Shown here: piece by piece, positions 1-9,316 of the stretch
Position numbering within the stretch: position 1 is the stretch's first letter
Layout: every line of letters starts with the position of its first letter
Position numbers and translations under genes: made by a program
Notes under the pieces: generated by a model
What the model was told of the DNA's origin: nothing
The model's database searches: none
The model's input: the letters and a program-made list of their open reading frames with translations, nothing else
Assembly (NCBI RefSeq): GCF_021021555.1
Contig: NZ_JAINWA010000003.1
Coordinates: 62,001-126,000, forward strand
Direction: 5' to 3'
DNA from: Teretinema zuelzerae
GTDB taxonomy: Bacteria > Spirochaetota > Spirochaetia > Treponematales > Treponemataceae
DNA: 64,000 bases

Positions 1-427
1 CGATTTTTTCCATGCTGTCCAGAATCTGTTCATTAAGCGCCTGTTGGTCGGCGATGCCTTCCGCATCGACTAGTTCAACCAATCGGGCCGGTTTGAATTT
101 TCCGGTGATTTTTACGGACATGCTCCAGCTGAAATCAGGCGATCCTTCAAAAAAACGGGAATACAAATCGCCGGAAGGCAGAACGCCTTGTATGGTTGTA
201 TTGCAGTGCACTGGCTGTTGTTCGAAAACAAGGATGGTTGCATTCGTAGGAATGAGGCGTTCCCATCTCCAGTCGAAATCGCCTGGTACTATTGGATCGG
301 CGTCATATCCTGATGTTTTCGACGCCATAATCCCGACGTGTCCGGGCGGAACGATGAATTGAACCCAGCCCGCGAAAAAAACGCCTGCAGAGAATACTAT
401 TAGAACCAGGAGTAGAATCTTTTTCAT
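1..427 (-). CDS. Membrane-anchored protein, possibly SPFH/band-7-like (partial, runs off left edge)
   Basis: The reading frame is open from the ATG at 427 to the window edge, giving 142 visible residues with no stop. It begins with Lys residues and a hydrophobic segment (about residues 4-24), then a VPPGHVGI stretch and a beta-rich region ending in IVPGDFDWRWERLIP. A membrane anchor followed by a G-H-x-G-I motif resembles the start of SPFH/prohibitin-like proteins, but this is inference from a fragment. An AGAGGA ribosome-binding site (433-438) lies 5 nt from the ATG. It is divergent from the small membrane protein at 496. Confidence 0.7.
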   Translation of the reverse strand, partial: MKKILLLVLIVFSAGVFFAGWVQFIVPPGHVGIMASKTSGYDADPIVPGDFDWRWERLIPTNATILVFEQQPVHCNTTIQGVLPSGDLYSRFFEGSPDFSWSMSVKITGKFKPARLVELVDAEGIADQQALNEQILDSMEKI

Positions 428-439
428 AACGATCCTCTG

Positions 440-467
440 TTGAATATCATGTTTTTATTGGTATAGT
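440..467 (+). promoter_or_regulatory. Sigma-70-type promoter for the gene at 496
   Basis: TTGAAT (440-445), a 16-nt spacer and TATAGT (462-467). The in-frame GTG at 466 lies inside this -10 box, so translation more likely starts at the ATG at 496. Confidence 0.5.
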
Positions 468-495
468 GTCTTCCAAAGGAGTATACCGTACTTTT

Positions 496-837
496 ATGCA
501 CAGGAAAAGCCGAAAACAGCAGACTGTCCGCTTTTTATACCGATCCATACTCTTTCTTGCTGTGTTCGCGATCGCCCTTTTTCTATTTTTTTACTATGGA
601 AATACACAGTCTTTTCTCGATTCTACGCAGAAAATGATTCTTTTCGTGCTTTCTCACATCTCTGTTTCGTTGCTTTTTTTGTCAACGATAACGTTGATTC
701 TAGAGGTGTATCTTTCGGTTTTTCAAAAAATGAGGTTTTATCTGCAATTAGCGGTCCCGACGCTGTTTTATTTTCTCATCGGCGCGGCAGGCACCTTTAT
801 CTCCCGCGTAATCCTCTTTTTGTCTTCCGGGATGTAA
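496..837 (+). CDS. Small three-helix membrane protein of unknown function
   Basis: 113 residues with a basic N-terminus (HRKSRKQQ) and three hydrophobic segments (roughly residues 16-35, 45-70 and 80-108), so very probably an integral membrane protein. I do not recognise the family. The ATG at 496 is preferred to the GTG at 466, which lies in a predicted -10 box; AAGGAG at 476-481 is a ribosome-binding site with rather long spacing. It stands alone between a divergent gene and a chorismate mutase that has its own promoter. Confidence 0.6.
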   Translation: MHRKSRKQQTVRFLYRSILFLAVFAIALFLFFYYGNTQSFLDSTQKMILFVLSHISVSLLFLSTITLILEVYLSVFQKMRFYLQLAVPTLFYFLIGAAGTFISRVILFLSSGM

Positions 838-852
838 TGATCTGTTCGGCAA

Positions 853-881
853 TTGACACCCGTTTCTCTCCTCCGTATCAT
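853..881 (+). promoter_or_regulatory. Sigma-70-type promoter of aroH, predicted leaderless
   Basis: TTGACA (853-858), a 17-nt spacer and TATCAT (876-881). Only 8 nt (no purine-rich Shine-Dalgarno) separate the -10 box from the ATG at 890, so the expected transcription start falls at or within about 2 nt of the start codon. Confidence 0.7.
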
Positions 882-889
882 CGGTTTTC

Positions 890-1270
890 ATGAATACTTC
901 TGATCGTTTATACGCAGTACGCGGAGCGGTTTGCTGCGAAAACACCGTTGAATCTATAGGCTCCCGCGTTTCTGAACTGTACTCGCTGCTTTTAGCGCAG
1001 AATTCCGTATCAGAATGCGATATCGTTTCGGTTCAATTTACCATGACGGCTGATCTTGACGCCCTTAATCCCGCTACCGCTCTCAGGAAAGCAGGAATGG
1101 CTTCGTCGGTCCCTCTTTTCGCTGCTGCCGAACCTTTCATCCGAGGAGGGATGCCTCGCGTTGTACGGATACTGCTTACGTATTACGGTTCGCGCGCCGG
1201 ATCCCCCGTGTACCTTCACGGAGCCGAGAAGCTTCGCCCCGACCTGATCGGCGCATCCGCTGGTGTCTGA
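890..1270 (+). CDS. aroH: Chorismate mutase, AroH type
   Basis: 126 residues, the usual size of monofunctional AroH enzymes, which convert chorismate to prephenate for Phe/Tyr synthesis in the cytoplasm. The N-terminal VRGAVCCEN, the central D-I-V-S-V-Q-F-T-M-T-A-D-L segment (residues 44-56), the following NPA-ALRKAG and VPLF, and the C-terminal VYLHGAEKLRPDL all match the AroH family. The conserved active-site Arg of VRG and Glu of AAAEP are present. It is transcribed from its own promoter. Its stop falls 1 nt before the preferred ATG of the glycogen synthase, so the two are probably cotranscribed despite unrelated roles. Confidence 0.9.
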   Translation: MNTSDRLYAVRGAVCCENTVESIGSRVSELYSLLLAQNSVSECDIVSVQFTMTADLDALNPATALRKAGMASSVPLFAAAEPFIRGGMPRVVRILLTYYGSRAGSPVYLHGAEKLRPDLIGASAGV

Positions 1271-1271
1271 C

Positions 1272-2858
1272 ATGATGCCGATCCAGGAGGTTTGGTACGT
1301 CGCCAGAGAATATGCAGGAATCGCCGAAGCCGGCGGAGTGAAAAACGTATCTTGCTCTCTTGCCGAGGGAATGGCCGCCCAGGGGTATTCAGTTACAGTC
1401 TTCATTCCCGCGTACGGTTGCGTCACTATCAGCGGAGAACTTCTCTATCAGGATGTCATTGAAGCCGCAGGAGAATCCCATTCGATTTATTTTAAAAAGA
1501 CCAGCATTAACGGCGTTCGCATAGTACTGGTCGATGGAGCCGTGTTTCGCGATAAACAGGCCGTCTATGTATATACCGCCGAAGAGGCGAGAAGACTTCC
1601 GGGCGATCCGCGCGGCCGGGGGCATTTCGATGCCGATATCATGAATGTTCTCCTTCAAAAAGCGGTTCTCAGATTTTCCTGTCTTTCAGGAGAAATCCCT
1701 TCGATAATTCACGGCCAGGACGCGCATACCGCCTTGCTGCCCGCGTTTATGCGAACGGATGAAGCCTATGCTTCAAGGTTTTCAAAGACGCTCGCTCCCG
1801 TCACAATTCACAATGCGGGTCCGGGGTATCGGCAGGGCTATCCGGGGATACTGCGGGCTCGGCATATTACCGGCCTCCCGGAGTCGGTTCTTTCCTTCGG
1901 CGCGTGCAACGGCATGGTCGAACCCTTCCTGTTGGCCGGACAGTTCGGTTTGCTCACGACGGTATCGCCTTGGTATGCGGAGGAGATAACTTCAGAACAG
2001 GTCAACGACTATACCGAGGGATTAAGCCGTGAATTGTCGAGTCGGGGAATAGAGATTGAAGGAATAACTAACGGCCTGGATTTCTCAAGGTATGATCCGT
2101 CCGATACGTCGATCTCTCTTCTTCCTTTTTCATTTGATCCGTTGATGGGCGATTTGTCGGGTAAATACAAGTGTCGTTCCTGGTTTCTTGATTTCCTGAA
2201 AACGGATGATCTTTCATCTGTATCGCTTGAAAAATTCGGTTTCTACGAACCTTCGGATGAAGGCGTATTTTTTTCGTATCATGGCAGAATTGCATGGCAG
2301 AAAGGTCTTGACGTATTCGAACAGGCGGCGAAGCTTGTATTGGATCATCTTCCTCAGGCTCGTTTTTTCGTGCTGGGGCAGGGCGATCCGGTTTTGGAAG
2401 CGGCTCTTATTCGGATGAGCATGCGGTATGCCGGAAGATTCGTATATCTGCGGGGGTATGAGAGATCCTGGGCTCGCCTTGTCGTCGCGGCATCTGATTT
2501 CCTGGTTCTTCCGAGCGCATTCGAACCCTGCGGTCTGGAAGACTTCATCGGACAAACCTACGGCACTATCCCGGTGGCCCATGCGGTCGGAGGGTTGCAA
2601 AAAATAATCGACGGACGAACCGGTTTTTTATACGGTGGATCGAAAACTGTATCCGATGCGAACGCGCTCGCGTCCCTTCTTCTGGAAATCTCGGAACCGA
2701 TGATCGGGAACGGATCCTGCGGATGCGCTTCTGTGCCTCGGTATAAACAGATGATCCAAGACGCAGCCTCTTATATCAGGGAACATTATTCATGGGATAA
2801 AATAATCAAGGAACGCTATATTCCGTGGTATGAGAAAAAAATTTCCAGCCTGTATTGA
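1272..2858 (+). CDS. glgA: Glycogen synthase (GT5 family)
   Basis: 528 residues from ATG 1272; a second ATG follows at 1275, and an in-frame GTG at 1263 would overlap aroH. GT5 enzymes add glucose from ADP- or UDP-glucose to glycogen. Visible features are the N-terminal EAGGV loop, replacing the usual K-x-G-G-L donor loop; HGQDAHTALLP; ITNGLDFSRYDP; the GRIAWQKGLD glycosyltransferase-B signature; and the C-terminal retaining motif FEPCGLEDFIGQTYGTIPV. The donor-loop Lys is not in its classical place, as in some divergent synthases, so donor preference is open. No branching enzyme or ADP-glucose pyrophosphorylase lies nearby. Confidence 0.88.
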   Translation: MMPIQEVWYVAREYAGIAEAGGVKNVSCSLAEGMAAQGYSVTVFIPAYGCVTISGELLYQDVIEAAGESHSIYFKKTSINGVRIVLVDGAVFRDKQAVYVYTAEEARRLPGDPRGRGHFDADIMNVLLQKAVLRFSCLSGEIPSIIHGQDAHTALLPAFMRTDEAYASRFSKTLAPVTIHNAGPGYRQGYPGILRARHITGLPESVLSFGACNGMVEPFLLAGQFGLLTTVSPWYAEEITSEQVNDYTEGLSRELSSRGIEIEGITNGLDFSRYDPSDTSISLLPFSFDPLMGDLSGKYKCRSWFLDFLKTDDLSSVSLEKFGFYEPSDEGVFFSYHGRIAWQKGLDVFEQAAKLVLDHLPQARFFVLGQGDPVLEAALIRMSMRYAGRFVYLRGYERSWARLVVAASDFLVLPSAFEPCGLEDFIGQTYGTIPVAHAVGGLQKIIDGRTGFLYGGSKTVSDANALASLLLEISEPMIGNGSCGCASVPRYKQMIQDAASYIREHYSWDKIIKERYIPWYEKKISSLY

Positions 2859-2883
2859 CACTTTTTTGCAAATGAGTTAATTT
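2855..2883 (+). promoter_or_regulatory. Sigma-70-type promoter of the tRNA-Thr/tRNA-Tyr unit
   Basis: TTGACA (2855-2860) overlaps the glgA stop codon. A 17-nt spacer leads to TAATTT (2878-2883). The predicted start is about 10 nt before the tRNA-Thr 5' end at 2900. Confidence 0.65.
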
Positions 2884-2899
2884 ACTGCTCGTTCGCAAT

Positions 2900-2973
2900 G
2901 CCAACTTAGCTCAGCTGGCCAGAGCACGTGATTTGTAATCTCGGGGTCCAGGGTTCGAATCCCTGAGTTGGCT
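2900..2973 (+). tRNA. tRNA-Thr (anticodon UGU)
   Basis: The acceptor stem GCCAACT (2900-2906) pairs with AGTTGGC (2966-2972), with U73 at 2973. The D arm is canonical and the T arm is CAGGG-TTCGAAT-CCCTG. The anticodon loop TTTGTAA places TGT at 2934-2936, reading ACA. No CCA is encoded. The anticodon stem CGTGA/TCTCG contains one U.U mismatch, which is unusual but tolerable. Confidence 0.95.
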
Positions 2974-2999
2974 AGGCTGAAAACAATGCGATCTTTTAT

Positions 3000-3081
3000 G
3001 GGGAGATTCCCGAGTGGTCAAAGGGGGCAGACTGTAAATCTGTTGGCTACGCCTTCCAAGGTTCGAATCCTTGTCTCCCCA
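3000..3081 (+). tRNA. tRNA-Tyr (anticodon GUA)
   Basis: Class II tRNA of 82 nt. The acceptor stem GGGGAGA (3000-3006) pairs with TCTCCCC (3074-3080), followed by A73. The anticodon stem-loop CAGA-CTGTAAA-TCTG places GTA at 3034-3036. A long variable arm, as in bacterial tRNA-Tyr, precedes the T arm. No CCA is encoded. It is cotranscribed with the upstream tRNA-Thr. Confidence 0.96.
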
Positions 3082-3118
3082 AAAGCCTTCCTTATTTTTT
3101 AAGGAAGGCTTTTTTTTT
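3082..3118 (+). terminator. Rho-independent terminator of the tRNA unit
   Basis: A 12-bp perfect stem, AAAGCCTTCCTT (3082-3093) with AAGGAAGGCTTT (3101-3112), with a 7-nt loop, followed by a run of T to 3118. Confidence 0.9.
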
Positions 3119-3128
3119 CGGAGGATGT

Positions 3129-3578
3129 ATGAATACGCCATTTTATGCTAACGGTTTGCGCTTTTCCTGCCAGCGATGCTCATGCTGTTGCCGCCATGAT
3201 CCGGGGTTCGTACATCTTTCGGAACAGGATTTGTCCCGGCTTTTATCTTGGAGCGGTTTGGACCGCGACTCATTTATCAGCAAATGGTGCCGCTGGGTGG
3301 ATAGAAACGACGGGTACGAATATCTTTGTTTGCTTGAAAAAGATAATTATGACTGTATATTATGGGAAGACGGTTGCAAGGCGTATGAAGACAGGCCTTT
3401 TCAGTGTTCGTCTTATCCTTTTTGGCCGTCGTTGCTGATGGATGAGGACTGGTGGGAGGCGAACGCCCGCGATTGTCCGGGAGTAAATAAGGGCGCTGTG
3501 CACGGCAGAGATGAAATCGAGTCCTATCTTGCGCGCCGCCGCGCTGAGCCGTATATCCGAAGAAAACTTGATAATTGA
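3129..3578 (+). CDS. YkgJ-family Cys-cluster protein (CxxCxxCC)
   Basis: 149 residues. The N-terminal F-x-C-x2-C-x-C-C-C (residues 12-21) and later Cys residues in CILWEDGCKAYEDRPFQCSSYPFWP match the YkgJ/UPF0153 family, thought to bind zinc or an Fe-S cluster; the biochemical role is unknown. The GGAGG ribosome-binding site at 3120-3124 is well spaced before the ATG. The gene follows the tRNA terminator and is 21 nt from the MBL hydrolase, with which it is probably cotranscribed. Confidence 0.82.
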   Translation: MNTPFYANGLRFSCQRCSCCCRHDPGFVHLSEQDLSRLLSWSGLDRDSFISKWCRWVDRNDGYEYLCLLEKDNYDCILWEDGCKAYEDRPFQCSSYPFWPSLLMDEDWWEANARDCPGVNKGAVHGRDEIESYLARRRAEPYIRRKLDN

Positions 3579-3599
3579 CTTCATAGGGGGGTGATATCC

Positions 3600-4565
3600 A
3601 TGCGTATCCATTTCTGGGGCGTCCGAGGATCGATTCCTGCGCCTCTGTCTCCTATGCAGGTCCAAAATCGCATAGCCGCCGTCGTGCAGCGCATATCAGC
3701 GAAAGACGTTGTCTCGGCCGACAGCCGAGAGCGTTTCTTGGCTTCTCTTCCCCAGTGGATTTTCGGAACAATCGGAGGCAACACTTCTTGCGTCGAGGTG
3801 GAAAACTCTTCCGGGGATTGCATCATTCTCGACGCTGGAAGCGGTTTGCGCGAATTGTCGGTAAACCTGAGACAGCGTCCCGGCTTCACCGCGACTGGCA
3901 GAACGTATCACCTTGTTTTTTCCCACTTTCATTGGGATCATTTGCAAGGCCTTCCTTTTTTTTCCCAAGGATTCGATCCGCGGAATAAAATCGTGTTCTA
4001 CAGCACAAATCCTGACTTCAGAGCTATTCTCAACGCTCAGATGAGGGAGCCGTATTTCCCCGTTCCCATGGAAGGACCCGGCGGTTTCAGGGCTCAGCTC
4101 GAATTCGTCCATCTGGACTCCGGCGATCATGTTTTTTCCATCGGCAACACAAAACTGATTTGGAAGGAAATGAATCATCCCGGAGGCTGCACGGCGTACA
4201 TGTTGACCGAAGGCGGAAAGAAAGTCATCTACGCGACCGATACGGAGCTCACTCGGGAAGATTTCATCAAAAATCCCGGGAACGAAGAGTTTTATTCGGG
4301 CGCCGATATTCTCATCATGGACTCGCAGTATACGATGGGCGAGGCTATCGAGAAGACCGGATGGGGCCATTCGGCTTTTTCTCTTTCAGTCGATTTCGCG
4401 TTGACCTGGGGGGTTAAAACTCTTGTACTGTTTCATCATGAACCTACGTACTCCGATCAAAAAATCTGGTCTCTCCGGCAGTCTGCTGAATGGTATCGAG
4501 AATACGCAGGTTCGCGCGTAGTGGATATTCAAATAGCCCGGGAAGGATTGGATTTATATACATGA
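3600..4565 (+). CDS. MBL-fold metallo-hydrolase
   Basis: 321 residues from ATG 3600, preceded by a G-run ribosome-binding site (3586-3591). Metallo-beta-lactamase features are the N-terminal FWGVRGSIP; GGNTSCVEV; LDAGSGLREL; the HFHWDH metal motif (the first His near residue 107); a Gly-rich AYMLTEGGKKVIYATDTE; and a C-terminal FHHEPTYSD. This layout matches the family of PhnP-like or cyclic-nucleotide phosphodiesterase-like hydrolases. The substrate cannot be deduced. Its stop overlaps the start of a 59-aa gene (ATGA), so translation of the two is coupled. It heads a chain leading to mltG, dnaG and rpoD. Confidence 0.85.
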   Translation: MRIHFWGVRGSIPAPLSPMQVQNRIAAVVQRISAKDVVSADSRERFLASLPQWIFGTIGGNTSCVEVENSSGDCIILDAGSGLRELSVNLRQRPGFTATGRTYHLVFSHFHWDHLQGLPFFSQGFDPRNKIVFYSTNPDFRAILNAQMREPYFPVPMEGPGGFRAQLEFVHLDSGDHVFSIGNTKLIWKEMNHPGGCTAYMLTEGGKKVIYATDTELTREDFIKNPGNEEFYSGADILIMDSQYTMGEAIEKTGWGHSAFSLSVDFALTWGVKTLVLFHHEPTYSDQKIWSLRQSAEWYREYAGSRVVDIQIAREGLDLYT

Positions 4566-4741
4566 GCGGCGCCGGCGTATTAACATACGAATTCACTTCG
4601 GGCGAAGTTCTCGCGCTGGCATTGTTACTTCGAAACCATGAAGATGTTCTTGACAGCAGGCTGGACTCATTGAAGTGCATTCTCGAGGATCAGGTCTATC
4701 AAATTATGACTATCGAAGAAGCCGAGGCATTTTTTAAATGA
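4562..4741 (+). CDS. Conserved-looking small protein, 59 aa, function unknown
   Basis: Starts in an ATGA overlap with the MBL hydrolase stop and ends in an ATGA overlap with mltG. This placement between two real genes supports it being coding. The 59 residues are soluble-looking and acidic, with an amphipathic Leu-rich centre (ALALLLRNHEDVLDSRLDSL) and an acidic C-terminus (TIEEAEAFFK). I recognise no domain. Coupling to mltG and the primase/sigma genes suggests coordinated expression but gives no function. Confidence 0.7.
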   Translation: MSGAGVLTYEFTSGEVLALALLLRNHEDVLDSRLDSLKCILEDQVYQIMTIEEAEAFFK

Positions 4742-5757
4742 AACGCATACTGTTATTCGTTGCCGCACTGTCGGTCTTATCGGCGTTGAGCGCTGGAGCC
4801 GGTTTTATTGCTTACTCATTCTCTTCCGTCGATCCGGCATCCGAACAATCGGTTTTGTTCCAAGTTTCCCGCGGCCAATCCGTCGCCTCCGTTTGCCAAT
4901 CCCTTGAAGAAAGCGGCCTCGTTCGCTCCGCGTTAATCTCCCGGTTGCATGTCCGTCTGTACGGTTTGACCGTCAAGGCGGGAACTTATCGTCTCTCTCC
5001 TTCTCAAAACACGCAGTCGATCATCAAAACGCTGTCAGACGGCAAACAGGAAACGAAGAGAGTCACCATTCCCGAGGGTTTAACGCTGGGAAAGGTAGCT
5101 TCCTATTTGGAATCCCAGGGCTTTTTCTCAAGAGATGATTTTATACAAACAGCAAAAGATAGAAACCTCCTCGATGAATTCGGAATCGCTGCTTCATCCG
5201 CAGAGGGCTACTTGTTTCCGGATACCTATTTTTTCCCCCTGGGCGCAGACTCGGAAATCGTCGTCCGAACAATGCTTCGCACGTTCTTTTCAAGAATTTC
5301 GGCGCTTGAGGACAATCCTGAATCCGCGAAGGATCTTCATGAACGCATAATTATGGCCAGCATCGTAGAACGCGAATATCGGTTGGCAGACGAAGCTCCT
5401 CTTATCGCCAGCGTTTTCGCTAATCGCCTGAAAATAGGCATGGGGCTTCAGTCCTGCGCTACGATTGAGTACATCATCACCGAGATTGAAGGAAAGGCTC
5501 ATCCGTCGCGGCTGTTGGTCTCGGATCTTGAAATACCCAACGACTTCAACACCTATCTCTGGGCGGGTCTGCCGCCGGGGCCGATCTGCAGTCCGGGTCT
5601 TGTGGCGATTAAAGCGGCCTTTTCCTATCCCTCGACGCCGTATCTGTATTTCAGACTCACTGACCCGGATACCGGAAGGCATTCATTCACCAGATCCCTC
5701 GAAGAACATGTTCAGGCCGGACGCCAGCTCTATTTGAAAAAGGCGGCTGGTAAATAA
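4738..5757 (+). CDS. mltG: Endolytic murein transglycosylase MltG (YceG family)
   Basis: 339 residues. An N-terminal membrane anchor (about residues 3-26) is followed by a LysM-like region (SRGQSVASVCQSLEESGLV). The catalytic domain has the conserved SIVEREY with the presumed catalytic Glu at residue 211, then ASVFANRLKIGMGLQSCATIEY and the signature NTYLWAGLPPGPICSPG. MltG cleaves nascent peptidoglycan glycan strands at the outer face of the inner membrane. Both ends overlap neighbours (ATGA with the 59-aa gene; TAATG with dnaG), tying a wall-cleaving enzyme to the replication and transcription genes downstream. Confidence 0.93.
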   Translation: MKRILLFVAALSVLSALSAGAGFIAYSFSSVDPASEQSVLFQVSRGQSVASVCQSLEESGLVRSALISRLHVRLYGLTVKAGTYRLSPSQNTQSIIKTLSDGKQETKRVTIPEGLTLGKVASYLESQGFFSRDDFIQTAKDRNLLDEFGIAASSAEGYLFPDTYFFPLGADSEIVVRTMLRTFFSRISALEDNPESAKDLHERIIMASIVEREYRLADEAPLIASVFANRLKIGMGLQSCATIEYIITEIEGKAHPSRLLVSDLEIPNDFNTYLWAGLPPGPICSPGLVAIKAAFSYPSTPYLYFRLTDPDTGRHSFTRSLEEHVQAGRQLYLKKAAGK

Positions 5758-7550
5758 TGGGCCGGATTTCTCCCGATACGATCGAGTCGGTGAATCAACG
5801 GGCTGATATCGTTTCCATCGTCGGCGAGTATACCCGTTTAGAACACAAGGGTAGCGATTGGTGGGGATGCTGTCCGTTCCATAATGAAAAGACTCCGTCT
5901 TTTCACGTCATACCCGACAGAAAAGTATACCATTGCTTCGGTTGCGGGGTCGGCGGCGGCGTCATCAATTTCGTCATGGAGATGGAAAAAATTTCCTTCG
6001 TCGAGGCCGTCGAGAGTCTTGCTAAAAAAGCAGGGATCGAGATTATTTATGAGGGAAGCAATCAGACCGACGTCCGGCCCAAGGATACCACCCGGGATGA
6101 TCTGATAGAGCTGTACAACCGGGTTGCGGGAAGTTTTCATTACGTCCTCAAAGAAACTCAGCTAGGGGCCGCCGCACGTTCATATTTGGAGTCCCGCAAG
6201 GTTTCTCCGGAAATGATCGAAAGGTTCCGGCTCGGCTATTCGCCTGCCGATAGAAGATGGCTGTACCGCTTTCTTTCTTCCAAGGGCTATTCTTCGGATT
6301 TTCTTGATAAATCCGGGTTGTTTTCCAAGAAATATCCTGAATCTTCATTTTTTTCCGATCGTCTTATGTTTCCTATTTCAAATAGAAAGGGACAGGTTGT
6401 CGCTTTCGGAGGAAGAATTCTTAACGGAGACGGTCCGAAATATCTTAATTCCGGCGACTTGCCTCAATATAAAAAGGGCGAGACTCTTTTTGCCTTCGAT
6501 CTGGCCTTGCCGGAAATCAGAACGACTCGTTCGGTTATATTTTGCGAAGGCTACATGGATGTCATCGCATGGCACCAGGCCGGAATAACACGGGCCGTAG
6601 CCCCTCTGGGCACGGCCTTTACCGCCGAACAAGCCCGTCTTGTCAGATCCTTCGCCGAAACGGTGTATTTATCCTTCGACTCCGATCAGGCCGGTCAAAC
6701 CGCAACCTATAAATCCATACTTATGTGTCGACAATTGGGGTTTGAAGTTAAAATCGTAGTTATTGACAATGGAAAGGATCCTGCTGAAATAATTCAAAAT
6801 GAAGGCCCGGAAGCATTGAAAAAAATACTCGATTACTCTATAATCGATCTGGATTATCTTGTTCAGATCGCAGGAAAGCGATTTGAAACGGGAAATCCCG
6901 AAGGAAAAACTCGAGCTTCTGCTTTTATATTTCCGTATATAGAGGCATTGGAATCCGATATACAAAGGGAGTCTACAATAAACCGGCTTTCTGCCGTCTT
7001 CGGAATAAGCGAAAAAGCATTGTTTGCCGATTATAAAAAACGGAAACAAACAAAGCTCCCCGTGTCAGGAGAAGATGAAGCGGTTGATAAGGGTAAAATA
7101 CAAAGGATTAAGAGAAATGCGGAATTGCGTGCCGTGTTGGCTGTAGCGGCGAATACGGATCTTTTTCCGGTGATGCGCAATCGATTGACTTCAGATGATT
7201 TCGACGATCCTTCGGCGCGGGATCTTTTTATCATTCTTGAGGAGTGTTATCGTTCAGACGCGATCACTGTCGATAATCTTTTGGCAAGATGCGCGGATGA
7301 AAATCTTCGTGTGCTCGTTACGGAAACAATAACGCGCGGAGAATTTGCAGACAACGCGCCGAAGGTTGTAGAAGACGGCATTGCCTTAGTACGGAAAAAT
7401 GCCTTGGAGCGAAAGAAAAATCGCTTGATAGCACGAATGAATTTGGTCCGGGGATCAAGTCCTGACGACATCAAAACGATAACCGAGATGATGTTTGAAA
7501 AACAGGAAATTGACGAGGAACTTGCAAAATTGAAGGATATGAATGAATGA
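5757..7550 (+). CDS. dnaG: DNA primase
   Basis: 597 residues, close to the usual DnaG length. It makes RNA primers at the replication fork. The CHC2 zinc motif is C39-x2-H42 ... C60-x2-C63. The TOPRIM domain shows [15 protein letters not shown] and SFDSDQAG. The C-terminal helical region (about 440-597) would bind the DnaB helicase. The ATG overlaps the mltG stop by one base (TAATG), and the stop overlaps the rpoD start (ATGATG), as in a macromolecular-synthesis operon without rpsU. Confidence 0.97.
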   Translation: MGRISPDTIESVNQRADIVSIVGEYTRLEHKGSDWWGCCPFHNEKTPSFHVIPDRKVYHCFGCGVGGGVINFVMEMEKISFVEAVESLAKKAGIEIIYEGSNQTDVRPKDTTRDDLIELYNRVAGSFHYVLKETQLGAAARSYLESRKVSPEMIERFRLGYSPADRRWLYRFLSSKGYSSDFLDKSGLFSKKYPESSFFSDRLMFPISNRKGQVVAFGGRILNGDGPKYLNSGDLPQYKKGETLFAFDLALPEIRTTRSVIFCEGYMDVIAWHQAGITRAVAPLGTAFTAEQARLVRSFAETVYLSFDSDQAGQTATYKSILMCRQLGFEVKIVVIDNGKDPAEIIQNEGPEALKKILDYSIIDLDYLVQIAGKRFETGNPEGKTRASAFIFPYIEALESDIQRESTINRLSAVFGISEKALFADYKKRKQTKLPVSGEDEAVDKGKIQRIKRNAELRAVLAVAANTDLFPVMRNRLTSDDFDDPSARDLFIILEECYRSDAITVDNLLARCADENLRVLVTETITRGEFADNAPKVVEDGIALVRKNALERKKNRLIARMNLVRGSSPDDIKTITEMMFEKQEIDEELAKLKDMNE

Positions 7551-9292
7551 TGGATCTTGAGCTTGATCCTGCTGTCGTTAAACTACTAGAGTATGCCAAA
7601 GAAAAGAAGGTCCTGAGCTGGGATGAGGTCAACGACCTTTTGCCGGAATCCATTGTGAACTCTGAAAAAATGGATCAGGTTCTCGTCTTGCTTGAGAAAA
7701 AACAAATTCAGCTTCTCGAGGAAGATTCTTCTGCTGATGAGGATTCCCAAGACGACGCTAAAAAACCCGAAAATTCCGAACGGAAACGGCTTGTATACAA
7801 CGAAAAGGATTCGTCGGTAGACGATCCTATTCGTTTATATTTGCGTGAAATCGGAAAGGAAAACCTTCTCACCGCAGAACAGGAAGTCGAGCTTTCAAAA
7901 CGGATGGAAGACGGCGAGAACATAATTAAAAGCGTCGTGAAGCATTCAGGCATGATAATTCCTGAATTTTACGCGATTGCTCAAAAAGCCTTCTCGAAAA
8001 TCGATCCTCATGAAAGCAACAAGCCTCGCAAGGAATTGAACGAGGAGATGGCGGAAAAGCGAAGGCTCAAGCAGTTGTACGGCGAAACCGTCAAATCCGT
8101 ATTGCCCGATATGAAGCAATACATGGCTTTGAAGAAACGTTTGTTTGAACGCGATCAGTTCTCCGACCTCATGCAGGACAAGGAGCTTCTTGAACTCAGG
8201 AATAAAATTCTTCCCGTTCTGCAGGAAGCCGACATTCAATCGGAAGAAATAGACCGGTTTTCCGAGAAATTCATCGAAGCCAAAAAGAAAATCCGGGATT
8301 ATCGCAGGCGCCAGGAAAAAAAAGAGAAGGAATTGCGCCTTTCCGATTACGGAGAGCTCAGAAATTTAGGGAAAAGGCTTGCAATCGCAAGGGAACGTTC
8401 CAAGCTTGAGCAAGAGCTCGGAATGAGCGCAAACGATATAAAAGAAATCTACACTCAGATTCAGGTTATTAACCGTAAAATATGCAGGCTTGAATACGAT
8501 TTTGAAAACAACGTTGAAGAAATCATTTCAATGGCGCGCGAAATTCATCGCGGCCGCGTCATGATGAAGAACGCGAAAGATCGGCTGATCAATGCCAACC
8601 TTCGCCTTGTAGTTTCAATCGCAAAGAAATATACAAACCGGGGTCTTCACTTTTTCGACCTCGTACAGGAAGGAAACATCGGCTTGATAAAGGCCGTGGA
8701 AAAATTCGAATACCGCAAGGGTTATAAGTTCTCGACTTACGCGACTTGGTGGATCAGACAGGCGATCACCCGTTCAATCTCGGATCAGGCACGGACGATT
8801 CGCGTACCCGTGCATATGATCGAACAGATCAATAAGGTTGTGCGAGAATCGCGACAGCTGATGCAGCGTCTCGGGCGCGAGCCGACCGACGAGGAAATTG
8901 CCGAGCAATTGGGTTGGAATGCCAGCAGGGTTAAGCAGGTCAAAAACGTCGCCAGGGAACCAATATCGTTGGAAACTCCGATCGGCGAAGAAGAAGATTC
9001 TCTGCTCGGTGATTTCATCGAGGATAAGGATGTGGAGAATCCGGCGAATCAGACTGCCTTTACTCTTCTCCAGGAGCAATTGCGGTCAGTTCTTTCCACC
9101 TTGCCTCCCAGGGAGCAGGAAGTTTTAAAAATGAGATTCGGTCTCGACGACGGATATTCCTTGACTCTCGAAGAAGTAGGTTTATATTTCAACGTCACCA
9201 GAGAACGCATACGCCAAATTGAGGCCAAGGCCTTGCGGCGTTTGAGACATCCGAGACGCAGCCGCAAGCTCAAGGATTATTTGGATAATTAA
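7547..9292 (+). CDS. rpoD: Principal sigma factor (sigma-70/RpoD)
   Basis: 581 residues from an ATGATG start overlapping the dnaG stop. Regions in order: 1.1-like acidic N-terminus (1-60); region 1.2 [11 protein letters not shown]; a long Glu/Lys-rich non-conserved insert (about 130-310); region 2 with [14 protein letters not shown] and the -10-recognition segment [15 protein letters not shown]; region 3; region 4 ending in [31 protein letters not shown]. The DNA-contacting residues for TATAAT and TTGACA elements are present, in line with the near-consensus promoters seen elsewhere in this window. Confidence 0.97.
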   Translation: MMDLELDPAVVKLLEYAKEKKVLSWDEVNDLLPESIVNSEKMDQVLVLLEKKQIQLLEEDSSADEDSQDDAKKPENSERKRLVYNEKDSSVDDPIRLYLREIGKENLLTAEQEVELSKRMEDGENIIKSVVKHSGMIIPEFYAIAQKAFSKIDPHESNKPRKELNEEMAEKRRLKQLYGETVKSVLPDMKQYMALKKRLFERDQFSDLMQDKELLELRNKILPVLQEADIQSEEIDRFSEKFIEAKKKIRDYRRRQEKKEKELRLSDYGELRNLGKRLAIARERSKLEQELGMSANDIKEIYTQIQVINRKICRLEYDFENNVEEIISMAREIHRGRVMMKNAKDRLINANLRLVVSIAKKYTNRGLHFFDLVQEGNIGLIKAVEKFEYRKGYKFSTYATWWIRQAITRSISDQARTIRVPVHMIEQINKVVRESRQLMQRLGREPTDEEIAEQLGWNASRVKQVKNVAREPISLETPIGEEEDSLLGDFIEDKDVENPANQTAFTLLQEQLRSVLSTLPPREQEVLKMRFGLDDGYSLTLEEVGLYFNVTRERIRQIEAKALRRLRHPRRSRKLKDYLDN

Positions 9293-9316
9293 GTTCATGA
9301 ATAAGAGGGGATTAGT

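Noticed and set aside
3696-4370. 224-codon minus-strand frame
   Set aside because: Fully inside the MBL hydrolase gene, with no start signal or family motif.
5757-9292. Possible rpsU-dnaG-rpoD macromolecular operon with a missed rpsU
   Set aside because: The gap before dnaG is filled by mltG and a 59-aa gene that lacks the basic S21 composition, so rpsU is not here.
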